Notes: a model not told the origin generated them from the sequence alone. DNA of 45,401 nucleotides from CAYSQW01 sp964433135 (GCA_964433135.1 CAYSQW010000024.1:1-45401); one strand, 5' to 3'; positions 35,485-44,248 are shown, counted from the stretch's first letter. Numbers and translations are program-made.

Positions 35485-35772
35485 CTAAATTTCAGGAGGG
35501 GAGCGCGAAGAGGTTTCGACCGTAAACAGACAGATGTATTCGAAAATACGAGCTGAATCGACAAAGCCGTTTATGGGAGGAGGAGGCAGGTGGAAAAAGG
35601 CGATCTGGCAGGTGCTGAGAGCCGAGGTCTGAAACTGACAGGCGGGACAGTTGTCGCTTTTGTTGATCGTAGTTTCGGTGTGCAGGAAGTTGATGAAGAG
35701 GGTGATCGCGAAGAAAAATGCCAGGAAGGTAATGTTGAGAACTTTTTTTCGATCCAAGCGCATTTTTTTCAT
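35485..35772 (-). CDS. small single-span membrane protein with CPAC motif, upstream of the receptor
   Basis: 95 residues with no confident family. One hydrophobic segment (about 11-29) follows a basic N terminus, so the rest should be periplasmic: HTE (31-33), C42-P-A-C45, C55, a proline run (PPPP, 63-66) and an end reading SSRSPPEI. From memory this resembles small Cys-containing proteins ending R-x-P-P found beside metal-related genes (DUF2946-like), but that cannot be checked here. A strong promoter lies immediately upstream and the receptor gene immediately downstream, which supports a real gene. Two starts are possible, ATG 35772 or 35763; neither has a strong Shine-Dalgarno sequence. 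Confidence 0.6.
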   Translation of the reverse strand: MKKMRLDRKKVLNITFLAFFFAITLFINFLHTETTINKSDNCPACQFQTSALSTCQIAFFHLPPPPINGFVDSARIFEYICLFTVETSSRSPPEI

Positions 35773-35774
35773 TC

Positions 35775-35792
35775 AACAAGATAAACAAGATA
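35775..35792 (-). repeat. two perfect 9-bp direct repeats in the leader of the receptor operon
   Basis: On the minus strand TATCTTGTT occurs twice head to tail, directly before the start of the CPAC protein, in the stretch that would be the mRNA leader or a regulator site. A TTAATTAA palindrome (about 35793-35801) adjoins it. Confidence 0.7.
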
Positions 35793-35808
35793 ATTAATTA
35801 ACCATATA

Positions 35809-35837
35809 AATATAGAGGGTCTTACAAAAGATGTCAA
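35809..35837 (-). promoter_or_regulatory. strong promoter TTGACA-N17-TATATT of the receptor operon
   Basis: Perfect -35 (minus strand of 35832-35837), 5/6 -10 (35809-35814) and an ideal 17-bp spacer. Transcription would start near 35802, 30 nt before the CPAC gene. Confidence 0.65.
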
Positions 35838-35990
35838 GAGATGATTGGAAGGACAAACAAATTTGTCGCTGGGATGGATTGCAGTAGATGACAATTTTGT
35901 TACCGGGAATTTCTTCAGAATGCAACATATTTGTCGTAAAAAGAGTCGAAAATAATCATCAGCATATTTTTGGACGCCGGCGCCTAAAAA

Positions 35991-36077
35991 CGGGGTCGGG
36001 CCCGGAATTTCCGATCGGAATTTTCAGGCCCGACCCCGGTTTTTATTGTTAAAACATTAGACCCGGTCCCGGTTTTA
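35991..36077. repeat. palindromic intergenic repeat, copy C, with decayed extra arm
   Basis: CGGGGTCGGGCCCGGAATTT, CCGATCGG, then AATTTTC and GGCCCGACCCCG (35991-36039) form one near-perfect 49-bp palindrome followed by TTTTTATT. A worn arm (ACCCGGTCCCGGTTTT, about 36061-36076) follows. Unlike copies A and B it sits between divergent genes, upstream of addB, so it is not simply a terminator of a neighbour. The rest of the 400-bp region 35773-36172 holds the receptor promoter and no supported gene. Confidence 0.85.
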
Positions 36078-36172
36078 GTGATACCATCTTATTTCGATTA
36101 TCTTTCGTTATTCAGACGGTACGAGGGTGGGACGTATGAGAAAGAACGTGAAAAGGAATTCATTCTCCTGAC

Positions 36173-39100
36173 ATGGATTCAAACACAGCCGGGAAATATC
36201 CGTCCGATGGAAATCCCACTCTCTCCTATCTTTCCGACCTCATCGCCGCTCACCCGCTGAACGAAAAAATCCTCGTGGTTCCCTCCTTCCACATCGGGCA
36301 CCAGATAGGGGAGGCGCTGGCCGCATCCGGCTGTTCCTGGATCAATCTGCGGACCGCCACTCTCTCCTCGCTCGCACTCGATACCGCGGGCGCCGAGCTG
36401 GCCGCATCCGGCGTCACTCGCATCCCGGACATGGCTTCGCGCTTGATCCTCAACCGCATCCTGCGCGATCTGAAAGCAGCCGGTCTTCTGCCCTTTTTCG
36501 GCCGCCTCGAGATCCGCTCCGGGATCGTCAACGCCATCCACCGCTCACTGCGCGAACTCAGACTCAGCAACATCTCCGGCTCGGACCTTAAACCCGAGCT
36601 TTTTATCGACCCGCAGAAAGGCCGCGAGCTGAGCCTCATTCTCACGCGCTACGAAGAAGCGCTGGCCGCCGCCAACCAAGTCGATTCCGCGGGACTTTAC
36701 ACCGAAGCCATAAGCCTCCTAAAAAAGCGTCCATCCCCCCCAACTGAATCCGGCTCCGCGTCCCCCCAAGCCAAATTGCCCCACGACTCTTCTAAAACCG
36801 ATCCCGCCGAATCCACCTCCATCCCCTCCACGCACACTCCATCCGACTCCGCGCTCCCCTCCGATCCTCCCGCTTCCGCCCCTCTCATCCTCCGCCTCGA
36901 AAATCACATTTTCATGCCCCTCGAAAAAGCATTCCTCCAATCCCTCGCCGGCGATAAGCTTTTCATCGTCCCCGAAGGCCGGGTTTTCGGCCTGGATCGT
37001 CCCCGACGCTTTCTCCCCCCTTCCGATCTTCCTCCTATCCCCAAACCGCCCACTAATCTCGGCCGCGCCCCCTGGCTTTTCGATCCCAAGCAAACCCATG
37101 CGCCCAGCGAAGACGATACCCTGACCCTCTTTTCCGCCGTGGGTCTCTCCAATGAATGCCGGGAGATCTGCCGCGGCATCCTTGCTCATGAGATTCCGTT
37201 CGACAGTGTCGCCGTTCTCCACCCCCAGGGTTCCCACCACCCCGCGTCCTTTTTCAGCCTGGCGGAAAAAACCGGCCTTAAAATAACCTCCCAGGAAGGA
37301 TTCCCGCTCGCGCTCACCATCCCGGGAAAGGTGTTTAACACGCTCTCCCAATGGCTGGAGAACGACTTTCCCGAGGCATCGCTGCGCATGCTGATCGAAA
37401 GCGGCTGTCTCAAGATGCCCGAATCCGCCACCGGCTATCCGCTCGCCGCTCTCACGGTCGCCCGCACCCTCCGGGCCGCCGGCATCGGCTGGGGCCGGAG
37501 CCGTTATCTCCCGCGTCTGAGATCCGTTGCCGATGCCGCCGCCCAAAAGGCCAAAGCCGCCCGCAAAGAAAAAAACGACACCACTGCCGAGCGCCTCGAA
37601 ACCCAAGCCGATGCCGCATACCGCACCCGGCGCTGGATAAAAGAGATCCTCGAGCTCTTGCATGCCTGGCCCGAATCGGCCGTCTCCGCCGATACCCCCG
37701 TCCCCCCGCCGTCATCGCCCCCATCTTCCCCCGCCGACTGCCCGCTATCCGAATTAACCTCAGGCCTCTCGTCGGTCCTTAGAAAATACTGCCGCGTCAC
37801 CAATGCGCTCGATAGAGAAGCCCTGGCTTTCCTCTCCTCACGCCTCGACGCCTCAGCTCCCCATGCCTGCTTTCTTACCACCCGGGAAGAGGCCCTGGAA
37901 TGGCTGCGCCAAACCGCCGAGAATCTCCGTGTCGGCGCCTCCAATCCCGCTCCCGGGCACCTCCACCTCGCGCCTTACATCTCGGGAGCGTTTACCGCCC
38001 GACCCCTGACTTTTATCACCGGACTCGATCAGACCACGGTTCCCGGCTCGCGCCTGCCCGATCCCATCCTGCTCGATGAGGAGCGCCGGGCCCTCTCCCC
38101 GGACCTGGTCCTGACGGCCGACAAGCTGCGGGAAAACCTCTATCTCATGGCATCGCTGCTCTCATCGCTTAACGGCCGCGCCGTCTTGAGCTTTTCCGCC
38201 TACGATATGCTCGAGGACAAGCCGTCCTTTCCCTCCTCGCTCCTGCTGCAGGTATTCCGCCTCATCACCGGCGATCCCTCCCTCGACTACACGGCGCTCA
38301 TGTCGGCGCTCGGGGAACCGGGCGGCTTTATTCCCTCCTGGTCCCTTGCGCTCGATGCCACGGACTGGTGGCTCGGGCGGATCGCTCCCTCCGGCCGCTT
38401 TCGGTCGGCCGAAGAGAGCGTGCGGCTCAATTTTCCGCTGATTAACGTCGGCGTCTTGGCCCGCGCCGAACGCACCGGCCCCCGTCTCTCTTCCCACGAC
38501 GGCCTGGTCTCCGTCTCCCGCGAAGAGGTCCACCCCTGTGTTAATTCCAAGATCGTCATGTCGGCCTCGCGCTTCGAAACTCTGGGCGCCTGTCCCTTTC
38601 TTTATTTTCTCAAATATATCCTCCACATCCGCCCGCCCGACGACCTGGTGCTCGATCGCTCCCGCTGGCTCGATCCGCTCCAGCGCGGGGAGCTGCTCCA
38701 CGAGATCTACTGCCGGTTCATGCGCACCATCACCCAACGTGGTGAAACCGCCTCTCCCTCGACCCACAGCGACCTCCTCCATACCCTCGCCCGCGAGCTT
38801 ATCGCCCGCACCCGCGAAGCCAACCCGCCGCCCTCCGAAGCCGTCTATGCGCGCGAGGTCCAAGAGCTTCTGCTCTCCTGCGACGTCTTCCTTCACACCG
38901 AGTCCATCCGCACGCCCCCTGTCGAGCCGCTGCTTTTCGAGGTCCGCTTCGGTCAGGCCCACGGCGATGACGATGACGACGACACCCCGGCCGCAGACGC
39001 CGTGCCCATCGCCATTCCGGCCGAAAAGCCCTTCCGGCTCAACGGCCGCATCGACCGCATCGACCGCACTTCACCCCACACCTACCGGGTGATCGATTAT

Positions 39101-39502
39101 AAAACCGGGTCCTACAACCGTTACGAGGACCTCAAAGCTTTCGGCAAGGGCCGCTGCCTTCAGCCCGCCCTCTACGCCCAGGCCGCCGGGATCCTGCTCA
39201 GCCAGCTTGACCTGGACGCCTCCCCGCGCATCGCTCAAAGCGGCTACGCTTTCCCCACACTCCGGGGCGACGGCCGCGAGATCCTGATCGACACCCCCGA
39301 TCTCAAAACCCTGCAGACGCTTCTCTCCGAACTGCTGCATCTGCTCGATCAGGGCCATTTCCTGGCGCCACCCGATGCTCAATGCTCCTACTGCGATTAC
39401 GCCCCGCTTTGCGGTCCCGAAGCTCAGGAATTGGCCCGGCAAAAGAAACTTGCGAATCCCGAAGCCTATGCGGTCTTTGACCGCCTCAACGAATATGAAT
39501 AG
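36173..39502 (+). CDS. addB: AddB, nuclease/helicase-like subunit of the AddAB recombination complex
   Basis: 1109 residues. With AddA it forms the helicase-nuclease that processes double-strand breaks for RecA. The C-terminal nuclease shows D975-Y-K977 (VIDYKTG) and RIDRIDR before it. The iron-sulfur staple is complete: C807 (LGACPF), C1071, C1074 and C1080 (QCSYCDYAPLC), the same CxxC-x5-C spacing as in Bacillus AddB. A poly-Pro/Ser linker (about 182-245) inside the N-terminal part and an acidic run (HGDDDDDD, about 930) are unusual insertions. ATG 36173 lacks a well-spaced Shine-Dalgarno sequence (AAGGAA is about 15 nt away). The gene is visibly C-rich on the coding strand compared with genes before 32 kb. 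addA follows 12 nt later. Confidence 0.88.
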   Translation: MDSNTAGKYPSDGNPTLSYLSDLIAAHPLNEKILVVPSFHIGHQIGEALAASGCSWINLRTATLSSLALDTAGAELAASGVTRIPDMASRLILNRILRDLKAAGLLPFFGRLEIRSGIVNAIHRSLRELRLSNISGSDLKPELFIDPQKGRELSLILTRYEEALAAANQVDSAGLYTEAISLLKKRPSPPTESGSASPQAKLPHDSSKTDPAESTSIPSTHTPSDSALPSDPPASAPLILRLENHIFMPLEKAFLQSLAGDKLFIVPEGRVFGLDRPRRFLPPSDLPPIPKPPTNLGRAPWLFDPKQTHAPSEDDTLTLFSAVGLSNECREICRGILAHEIPFDSVAVLHPQGSHHPASFFSLAEKTGLKITSQEGFPLALTIPGKVFNTLSQWLENDFPEASLRMLIESGCLKMPESATGYPLAALTVARTLRAAGIGWGRSRYLPRLRSVADAAAQKAKAARKEKNDTTAERLETQADAAYRTRRWIKEILELLHAWPESAVSADTPVPPPSSPPSSPADCPLSELTSGLSSVLRKYCRVTNALDREALAFLSSRLDASAPHACFLTTREEALEWLRQTAENLRVGASNPAPGHLHLAPYISGAFTARPLTFITGLDQTTVPGSRLPDPILLDEERRALSPDLVLTADKLRENLYLMASLLSSLNGRAVLSFSAYDMLEDKPSFPSSLLLQVFRLITGDPSLDYTALMSALGEPGGFIPSWSLALDATDWWLGRIAPSGRFRSAEESVRLNFPLINVGVLARAERTGPRLSSHDGLVSVSREEVHPCVNSKIVMSASRFETLGACPFLYFLKYILHIRPPDDLVLDRSRWLDPLQRGELLHEIYCRFMRTITQRGETASPSTHSDLLHTLARELIARTREANPPPSEAVYAREVQELLLSCDVFLHTESIRTPPVEPLLFEVRFGQAHGDDDDDDTPAADAVPIAIPAEKPFRLNGRIDRIDRTSPHTYRVIDYKTGSYNRYEDLKAFGKGRCLQPALYAQAAGILLSQLDLDASPRIAQSGYAFPTLRGDGREILIDTPDLKTLQTLLSELLHLLDQGHFLAPPDAQCSYCDYAPLCGPEAQELARQKKLANPEAYAVFDRLNEYE

Positions 39503-39514
39503 GAGACACACGAC

Positions 39515-42500
39515 GTGAAACCGGTTGACTGGAAAGCCCGCGACAGGATCGCCAATGATCTTGACACCACCTTTCTGGTCGAAGCCGGCGCCGGCTCGGG
39601 CAAGACCAAAAGCCTGGTCGACCGCATGCTGGCGCTTCTGCGTTCCGGCGCCTGCCCCATCCATACCCTGGCCGCCGTCACGTTCACCCGCAAGGCCGCC
39701 GCCGAGCTTCGCGAGCGTTTCCAGACCCAGCTCGAAAAGGAATACGCCTCCAGCACCGACGAGCCCATCCGCCTCCGCCTGGGCGAGAGCATGCGCAACC
39801 TCGAGCAGTGTTTTATCGGCACGATCCACTCTTTCTGTGCCCGCATGCTGCGCGAGCGCCCGATCGCCATCGATCTGCCCCCGGACTTCGAAGAGCTCGA
39901 TGATGTCGATAACTCCGTTTTCAGCGAGCAGTGCTGGTATGATTATCTGGCTGAAGTCAGAAACGAAAATCCCGCCGCCGTCTCCGCTCTCGAAGAAGTG
40001 GGGCTCGGGCCCGAAAGCTTGAAGAAGGCCTTCGGAGACGTCACCGGGTTTCCCGAGGTCGACTGGGCCCTCGGCTGCGAATCCCCCCCGGATTTCGCTT
40101 CGCTCCGCCAAAGCCTCGAATCCTTCTGCCTCCGCGCGGAAAGCGTCATCCCTTCCGCCGCCGAATCCCCCAAACGCGACGCCATGCAGAAGCGCATGAT
40201 AAGGCTTTCGGTCCGCCGCCGCAACATCGGCTTCTCGGATCCTTTGGTGTTGATGGATACGCTCGAATCGCTCGAAGGCGGGATCGGGATCACCCAGAAC
40301 CGGTGGCCGGATAAAGAAACCGCCAAGGAGCTTAAAAAGGATTTCGACGCCTTCCGCGAGGACACCATCGTTCCCGCTCTGATCCACTGGCGCGAGTACC
40401 GCCACACTCGGGCCGTCCGTTTCCTGCGTCCCGCGGTCCGCTATTTCGACGAGAAGCGCCGCCGCCGCTCGCTGGTCAACTTTACCGATCTCCTGCAGAT
40501 GACGGCCCGTCTGCTCCGCGACGATCCCGATATCCGCCGCTACTTCCAGCGCAAGTTCACCCACCTGCTGGTCGATGAGTTCCAGGACACGGACCCCATC
40601 CAGGCCGAGATGCTGCTCTTTCTGACCGGAACCGATACCGAAGAAATCGACTGGCGCAAACTCGCCCCCCGTCCCGGAGCGCTGTTTCTGGTCGGCGATC
40701 CCAAGCAGTCGATCTACCGCTTCCGTCGTGCCGATATCGACACCTACAACGCGGTCCGGGACCAGATCCTGCGCTCGGGCGGCGAAGTGCTGCGCCTGAC
40801 TTCAAACTTCCGCTCCCTCCAACCGCTGGCGGAGTGGAACAACCCGCTCTTCAAGCAGACCTTCCCTGAAAAAGCCGACCGCCATCAGGCCGCGTTCGCC
40901 CCGCTTAACACCGTGCGCAAAGAGCAAACCGACTGTTTCTCGGGAGTCTTCAAGATCACGATCGGGAAAAAATCCCGGCACAAGCGCGACGATATCGTCA
41001 TGGAAGACGCGGGGATCATCGCCGACTGGATCCGTTGGGCCTGTGATGGCAACGCGCGTTTTGCCCGCACCCCCGATGAACGGGCCCGGGGGATAAACGA
41101 AACGGCACGGCCTTCGGATTTTCTCATCCTGTTCCGCTATAAAAAACGCATGAACTTCTATGCCCGGGCTTTGGAGGAGCGCGACATCCCGTTCGAGATC
41201 TCGGGTTCCGAAGCCTTTGCCGCCTCACCCGATATCCGCGAGATCGTAAACCTGGCGCTGGCGCTCAAAGATCCCGACAATCCCGTCTATACCGTGGCCG
41301 TACTCCGCGGCCTCTTCTTCGGCGTCAGCGACGACGACCTCATGCAGTTCAAGCGGGCCGGGGGCCGGTTCTCCTTTACGTCACCGCCCAAGATCCGCGG
41401 TCAAAAAGGGGCCGAGTACGTCTCGCTCTGCCTGACCGTACTGCATGAGTGGTGGATGTTTTCCCGAAGCATCCCCGCTTCCACGGCGCTGGAGACCATC
41501 CTCGAGCGTTCGGGATTGATTCCGTACCTTGCCGCTTCGCCCATGGGCTCCGGCAAGAGCGGCAATGTGTTTAAGCTCCTCGAGTTTATCCGGCTTCGGG
41601 AGCGCCGCGGCGACACCTCTTTTGCCGCCATCGCCGACTTCATGCAGGATCTTATCTCCGTCCGTGATGTCGAGGAAACGAGCCTGACCCCCGCGCGCAC
41701 CGACGCGGTCCGGCTCATGAACCTGCACAAGGCCAAGGGCCTGGAAGCCCCGGTCGTCTTTCTGGCCAATCCCTCGGGCTCCCGTCCGCGCCCCCCCGAA
41801 AAGCACATCGTCCGTTCCGACACCGAATTTCCCCGCGGGTATTTCGTCTTCAAGCAGTCCGTCGGTTTCAACGATCGCATCCTCTCCCAGCCCAAGGACT
41901 GGGGCGCCTGCGCCACCGAAGAGGAGCTTTACCTCCAGGCGGAAAACGACCGGCTCATGTATGTCGCCGCCACCCGGGCCAAGAACATGCTGGTCATAAG
42001 CACCTATGACGGCGCCATGGCCAACAAAGCCTGGCAGCTTCTGGATCAAAACTTGATCGGCATCCCCGAACTCGAAGCCGCGGCTCCCGCGGACCGACCG
42101 CCGCGCGAGATCCTCACCATCTCACCGGATGAGCTTGAGGCCGAGGCCGCCAAAACCCGTCTCCGTATCGGAGCCGCCTTACTCCCGAGCTATTTGACGG
42201 CGAGCGTCACTTCGCTGGCCAAGGGAGAAGGCGCTTATCCCGGAGCGCGAACGCCGGGAAACGGCAGCGGCGGCGATGGGGGAGACAACGGCTCCGGACA
42301 TGACGACGAAGCTCCGGATTGGGGTGGTGAAGACGCCGGCAAAGGGAAAAGCTGGAGCGGGGAAGACACCGGCCGCGGCATGAGCTGGGGCCGCGTGGTC
42401 CATGCGGTACTGGAAGCCATGGGGCGCGGCGCTTCCGGCGAAGCGCTGGAAAAAATCGCTGAAAACACGCTCCAAAACGAGGAATGGGATCTCTATGAGA

Positions 42501-42874
42501 TGCACGAGCTTATGCGGCTTGTCCGTGAGATCGAAGCGTCCGCGTTCTGGCGGCGGATGCAGGCGGCGCCGCAGCGGTTTTTCGAGATCCCGTTTGCCCA
42601 CAAGCTCGAATCCGATGACCCCGACACCCCGCCGCTCATCGTCTCGGGGACCATCGATCTCATCTTCCGCGAATCCGACGGCTGGATTATCGTCGATTAC
42701 AAAAGCGACGCCGTCGACGGCGGGGGAGAGGGGCGCTCGCTCGAGGATCTCGTGGAATACTACGCGCCGCAGGTCAGGATGTATGCCGATTTCTGGAGCG
42801 GGATCACGGGCGACGCGGTCAAGGAAGCCGGACTGTATTTTACGGCGCTCAGGCGGTGGGTGAAGGTGATTTGA
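39515..42874 (+). CDS. addA: AddA, UvrD-like helicase/nuclease subunit
   Basis: 1119 residues. ATP-driven 3'-5' helicase and nuclease partner of AddB. Helicase motifs in order: EAGAGSGKT (23-31, Walker A, K30), TFTRKAAAEL, LLVDEFQDTDP (motif II), LVGDPKQSIYRFRRAD (motif III), LHKAKGLEAPVVFLA (motif V) and VAATRAKN (motif VI). The C-terminal nuclease has GTIDLIF and VDYKSD (D1061, K1063). A Gly/Asp-rich linker (about 908-945) joins helicase and nuclease. The start is GTG 39515 with AGGAG overlapping the addB stop, so the two are translationally linked. Slightly shorter than Bacillus AddA (about 1230). Confidence 0.9.
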   Translation: MKPVDWKARDRIANDLDTTFLVEAGAGSGKTKSLVDRMLALLRSGACPIHTLAAVTFTRKAAAELRERFQTQLEKEYASSTDEPIRLRLGESMRNLEQCFIGTIHSFCARMLRERPIAIDLPPDFEELDDVDNSVFSEQCWYDYLAEVRNENPAAVSALEEVGLGPESLKKAFGDVTGFPEVDWALGCESPPDFASLRQSLESFCLRAESVIPSAAESPKRDAMQKRMIRLSVRRRNIGFSDPLVLMDTLESLEGGIGITQNRWPDKETAKELKKDFDAFREDTIVPALIHWREYRHTRAVRFLRPAVRYFDEKRRRRSLVNFTDLLQMTARLLRDDPDIRRYFQRKFTHLLVDEFQDTDPIQAEMLLFLTGTDTEEIDWRKLAPRPGALFLVGDPKQSIYRFRRADIDTYNAVRDQILRSGGEVLRLTSNFRSLQPLAEWNNPLFKQTFPEKADRHQAAFAPLNTVRKEQTDCFSGVFKITIGKKSRHKRDDIVMEDAGIIADWIRWACDGNARFARTPDERARGINETARPSDFLILFRYKKRMNFYARALEERDIPFEISGSEAFAASPDIREIVNLALALKDPDNPVYTVAVLRGLFFGVSDDDLMQFKRAGGRFSFTSPPKIRGQKGAEYVSLCLTVLHEWWMFSRSIPASTALETILERSGLIPYLAASPMGSGKSGNVFKLLEFIRLRERRGDTSFAAIADFMQDLISVRDVEETSLTPARTDAVRLMNLHKAKGLEAPVVFLANPSGSRPRPPEKHIVRSDTEFPRGYFVFKQSVGFNDRILSQPKDWGACATEEELYLQAENDRLMYVAATRAKNMLVISTYDGAMANKAWQLLDQNLIGIPELEAAAPADRPPREILTISPDELEAEAAKTRLRIGAALLPSYLTASVTSLAKGEGAYPGARTPGNGSGGDGGDNGSGHDDEAPDWGGEDAGKGKSWSGEDTGRGMSWGRVVHAVLEAMGRGASGEALEKIAENTLQNEEWDLYEMHELMRLVREIEASAFWRRMQAAPQRFFEIPFAHKLESDDPDTPPLIVSGTIDLIFRESDGWIIVDYKSDAVDGGGEGRSLEDLVEYYAPQVRMYADFWSGITGDAVKEAGLYFTALRRWVKVI

Positions 42875-42904
42875 GGGGAATCGGGATGATGAAGGTTCTC
42901 TCTA

Positions 42905-43612
42905 TCAACCCCTCCGCTCTGAAGCTTCCTGCTCTAATCGGATCTTAAGCAGGAAGACGAGATCCCCCTTGAGCTTGGTTTTTACCCAGGTCTTCTGCTT
43001 TTCATCCAACAGCTCGCCCATGCCGGACAGGATAGTCCGGTTACTGAGGGCTTCGACAAATGTGATGCATTTTTCGAGAAGGCTTATAAAATCCATTCCC
43101 GTGCGCTTCTCGATGATTTCCTTGTTGACCGTCCAGCGGTGCTTCAGGAAATACCAGATGTCGTAAATATCCCGATTCGCTGTTTTCCTTCGCTCGAGCA
43201 CGGCCGCCAGCTTATGGGCAAACATGTCTTCCCTTACCATGACAAGCATGGGGATGCCGAGATAGCTCTTCATTTCATATCGGGAGGTGAAAGATCTCCG
43301 GTTGATCTCAACTTTGATATTCTGGGCCTCTTTCTCATAAGAAACGACATACAGCAAGGTGTTTCTTTTTCTGTATTGTTCCTTTACGGTTCCGTATCGA
43401 ACGAGGGTCCTTCCCAGTTTTTCAAAAACGATTTTGTCTTTCTCCCGCTCCAAAAGATCGAAATCCAGGTCCACGGAAAAGCGGCCGAGACCGTAAAACA
43501 AGTGAGCCGCCGTCCCCCCCTTGAATCCCAAAACAGGCCCGAGGGTGCTGTCGGTATAGATGTCCTTTAAGATTTGGAGCAGGATCGTTTTATGGTGATT
43601 TCGATCAAGCAT
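42905..43612 (-). CDS. abiEii: AbiEii-type nucleotidyltransferase toxin
   Basis: 235 residues. Toxin of the type IV AbiE toxin-antitoxin/abortive infection system. The nucleotidyltransferase signature is complete: GFKGGTAAHLFYGLGRFSVDLDFDL, with GG and DxD (VDLDFD) placed as in the family, plus MFAHKLAAVLERRKTANRDIYDIWYF, the conserved Lys and Asp helix. ATG 43612 follows the antitoxin stop by 1 nt (TGA-C-ATG), which suits coupled translation; an ATG at 43666 inside the antitoxin gene is the alternative (253 residues). Base composition is clearly lower in GC than in the adjoining addAB genes, consistent with transfer. Confidence 0.88.
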   Translation of the reverse strand: MLDRNHHKTILLQILKDIYTDSTLGPVLGFKGGTAAHLFYGLGRFSVDLDFDLLEREKDKIVFEKLGRTLVRYGTVKEQYRKRNTLLYVVSYEKEAQNIKVEINRRSFTSRYEMKSYLGIPMLVMVREDMFAHKLAAVLERRKTANRDIYDIWYFLKHRWTVNKEIIEKRTGMDFISLLEKCITFVEALSNRTILSGMGELLDEKQKTWVKTKLKGDLVFLLKIRLEQEASERRG

Positions 43613-43613
43613 G

Positions 43614-44183
43614 TCAAGCCGACCTTCGATAAGATGCCACTCTTTTTGCCATGGCGTTATTGTCATAAATCGGGAGTATCTCGAAGCACAACTCCCAGTT
43701 GATCGATGACAAATTGTCGAAAAAATAATCCTTGTTCAAATAGATCGTGTCCAAAAAGGCCCTTTCTTTGGAAGCGATATGATAATTTCCTCTCTTTTCA
43801 ACGCCGTGCGTATTAGTAAGAATGATTTCTTTCATGCGATGGAAGACATAAGTCCGGTTGTCGCAGAATATTTCCCGGCTCAGGTAGCTGACTACGAAAA
43901 CGCGGTCGTAATGCTGGAAGACGACGCCTTCCCGGGACAATACGGTTTCCAAGCTGATATAAGCCGGAGTGTATATCTTTTGCGCCAGCTCCAGCCGGTC
44001 ATAATCTTGATTTTTGGCGTAGATTCCTCTTCGGATGGGATAAAGCTCTCCTGCTTTGACATAACGGTGGACACGTTTTTTCGTCGCGGCGACATCCGTT
44101 TCTTTCCAAAGCAAGGAAAGTTCTTTGAACGTAAATACAGTGTTGTGTGAACGCAGCAGGGCCGGAAGATAATGGTTCTTCAT
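43614..44183 (-). CDS. abiEi: AbiEi-family antitoxin/transcriptional regulator
   Basis: 189 residues. N-terminal winged-helix part (about 1-60: TFKELSLLWKETDVAATKKRVHRYVKAGELYPIRRGIYA) followed by the AbiEi C-terminal region (about 65-185: YISLETVLSREGVVFQ, SKERAFLDTIYLN). In characterised AbiE pairs this protein represses its own promoter and counters the toxin without contacting it. Transcribed first, then the toxin. An excellent inverted repeat lies in its promoter. AT-rich compared with neighbours. Confidence 0.85.
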   Translation of the reverse strand: MKNHYLPALLRSHNTVFTFKELSLLWKETDVAATKKRVHRYVKAGELYPIRRGIYAKNQDYDRLELAQKIYTPAYISLETVLSREGVVFQHYDRVFVVSYLSREIFCDNRTYVFHRMKEIILTNTHGVEKRGNYHIASKERAFLDTIYLNKDYFFDNLSSINWELCFEILPIYDNNAMAKRVASYRRSA

Positions 44184-44190
44184 TTTTATG

Positions 44191-44224
44191 AACTAAAAGT
44201 ACCCATATTTTGGTACTATTAGTT
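44191..44224. promoter_or_regulatory. operator of the AbiE pair: 13-bp inverted repeat
   Basis: Arms AACTAAAAGTACC (44191-44203) and GGTACTATTAGTT (44212-44224) match at 12 of 13 positions, with 8 nt between; the centres are 21 bp apart, two helical turns. It overlaps the -10 and the likely transcription start of abiEi, so a bound dimer would shut the promoter. Binding by AbiEi is inferred from the known autoregulation of AbiE systems. Confidence 0.65.
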
Positions 44225-44248
44225 TAAATTATTTGTTAAGAATGTCAA
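44221..44248 (-). promoter_or_regulatory. promoter of abiEi-abiEii, TTGACA-N16-TAAACT
   Basis: Perfect -35 (minus strand of 44243-44248) and 4/6 -10 (44221-44226). Start near 44214, about 30 nt before the antitoxin ATG, inside the operator. Confidence 0.5.

Noticed and set aside
25044..36077. CRISPR array made of the GGGGTCGGGCCC repeats
   Set aside because: The copies are kilobases apart, nested palindromes, and have no regular spacers or cas genes.
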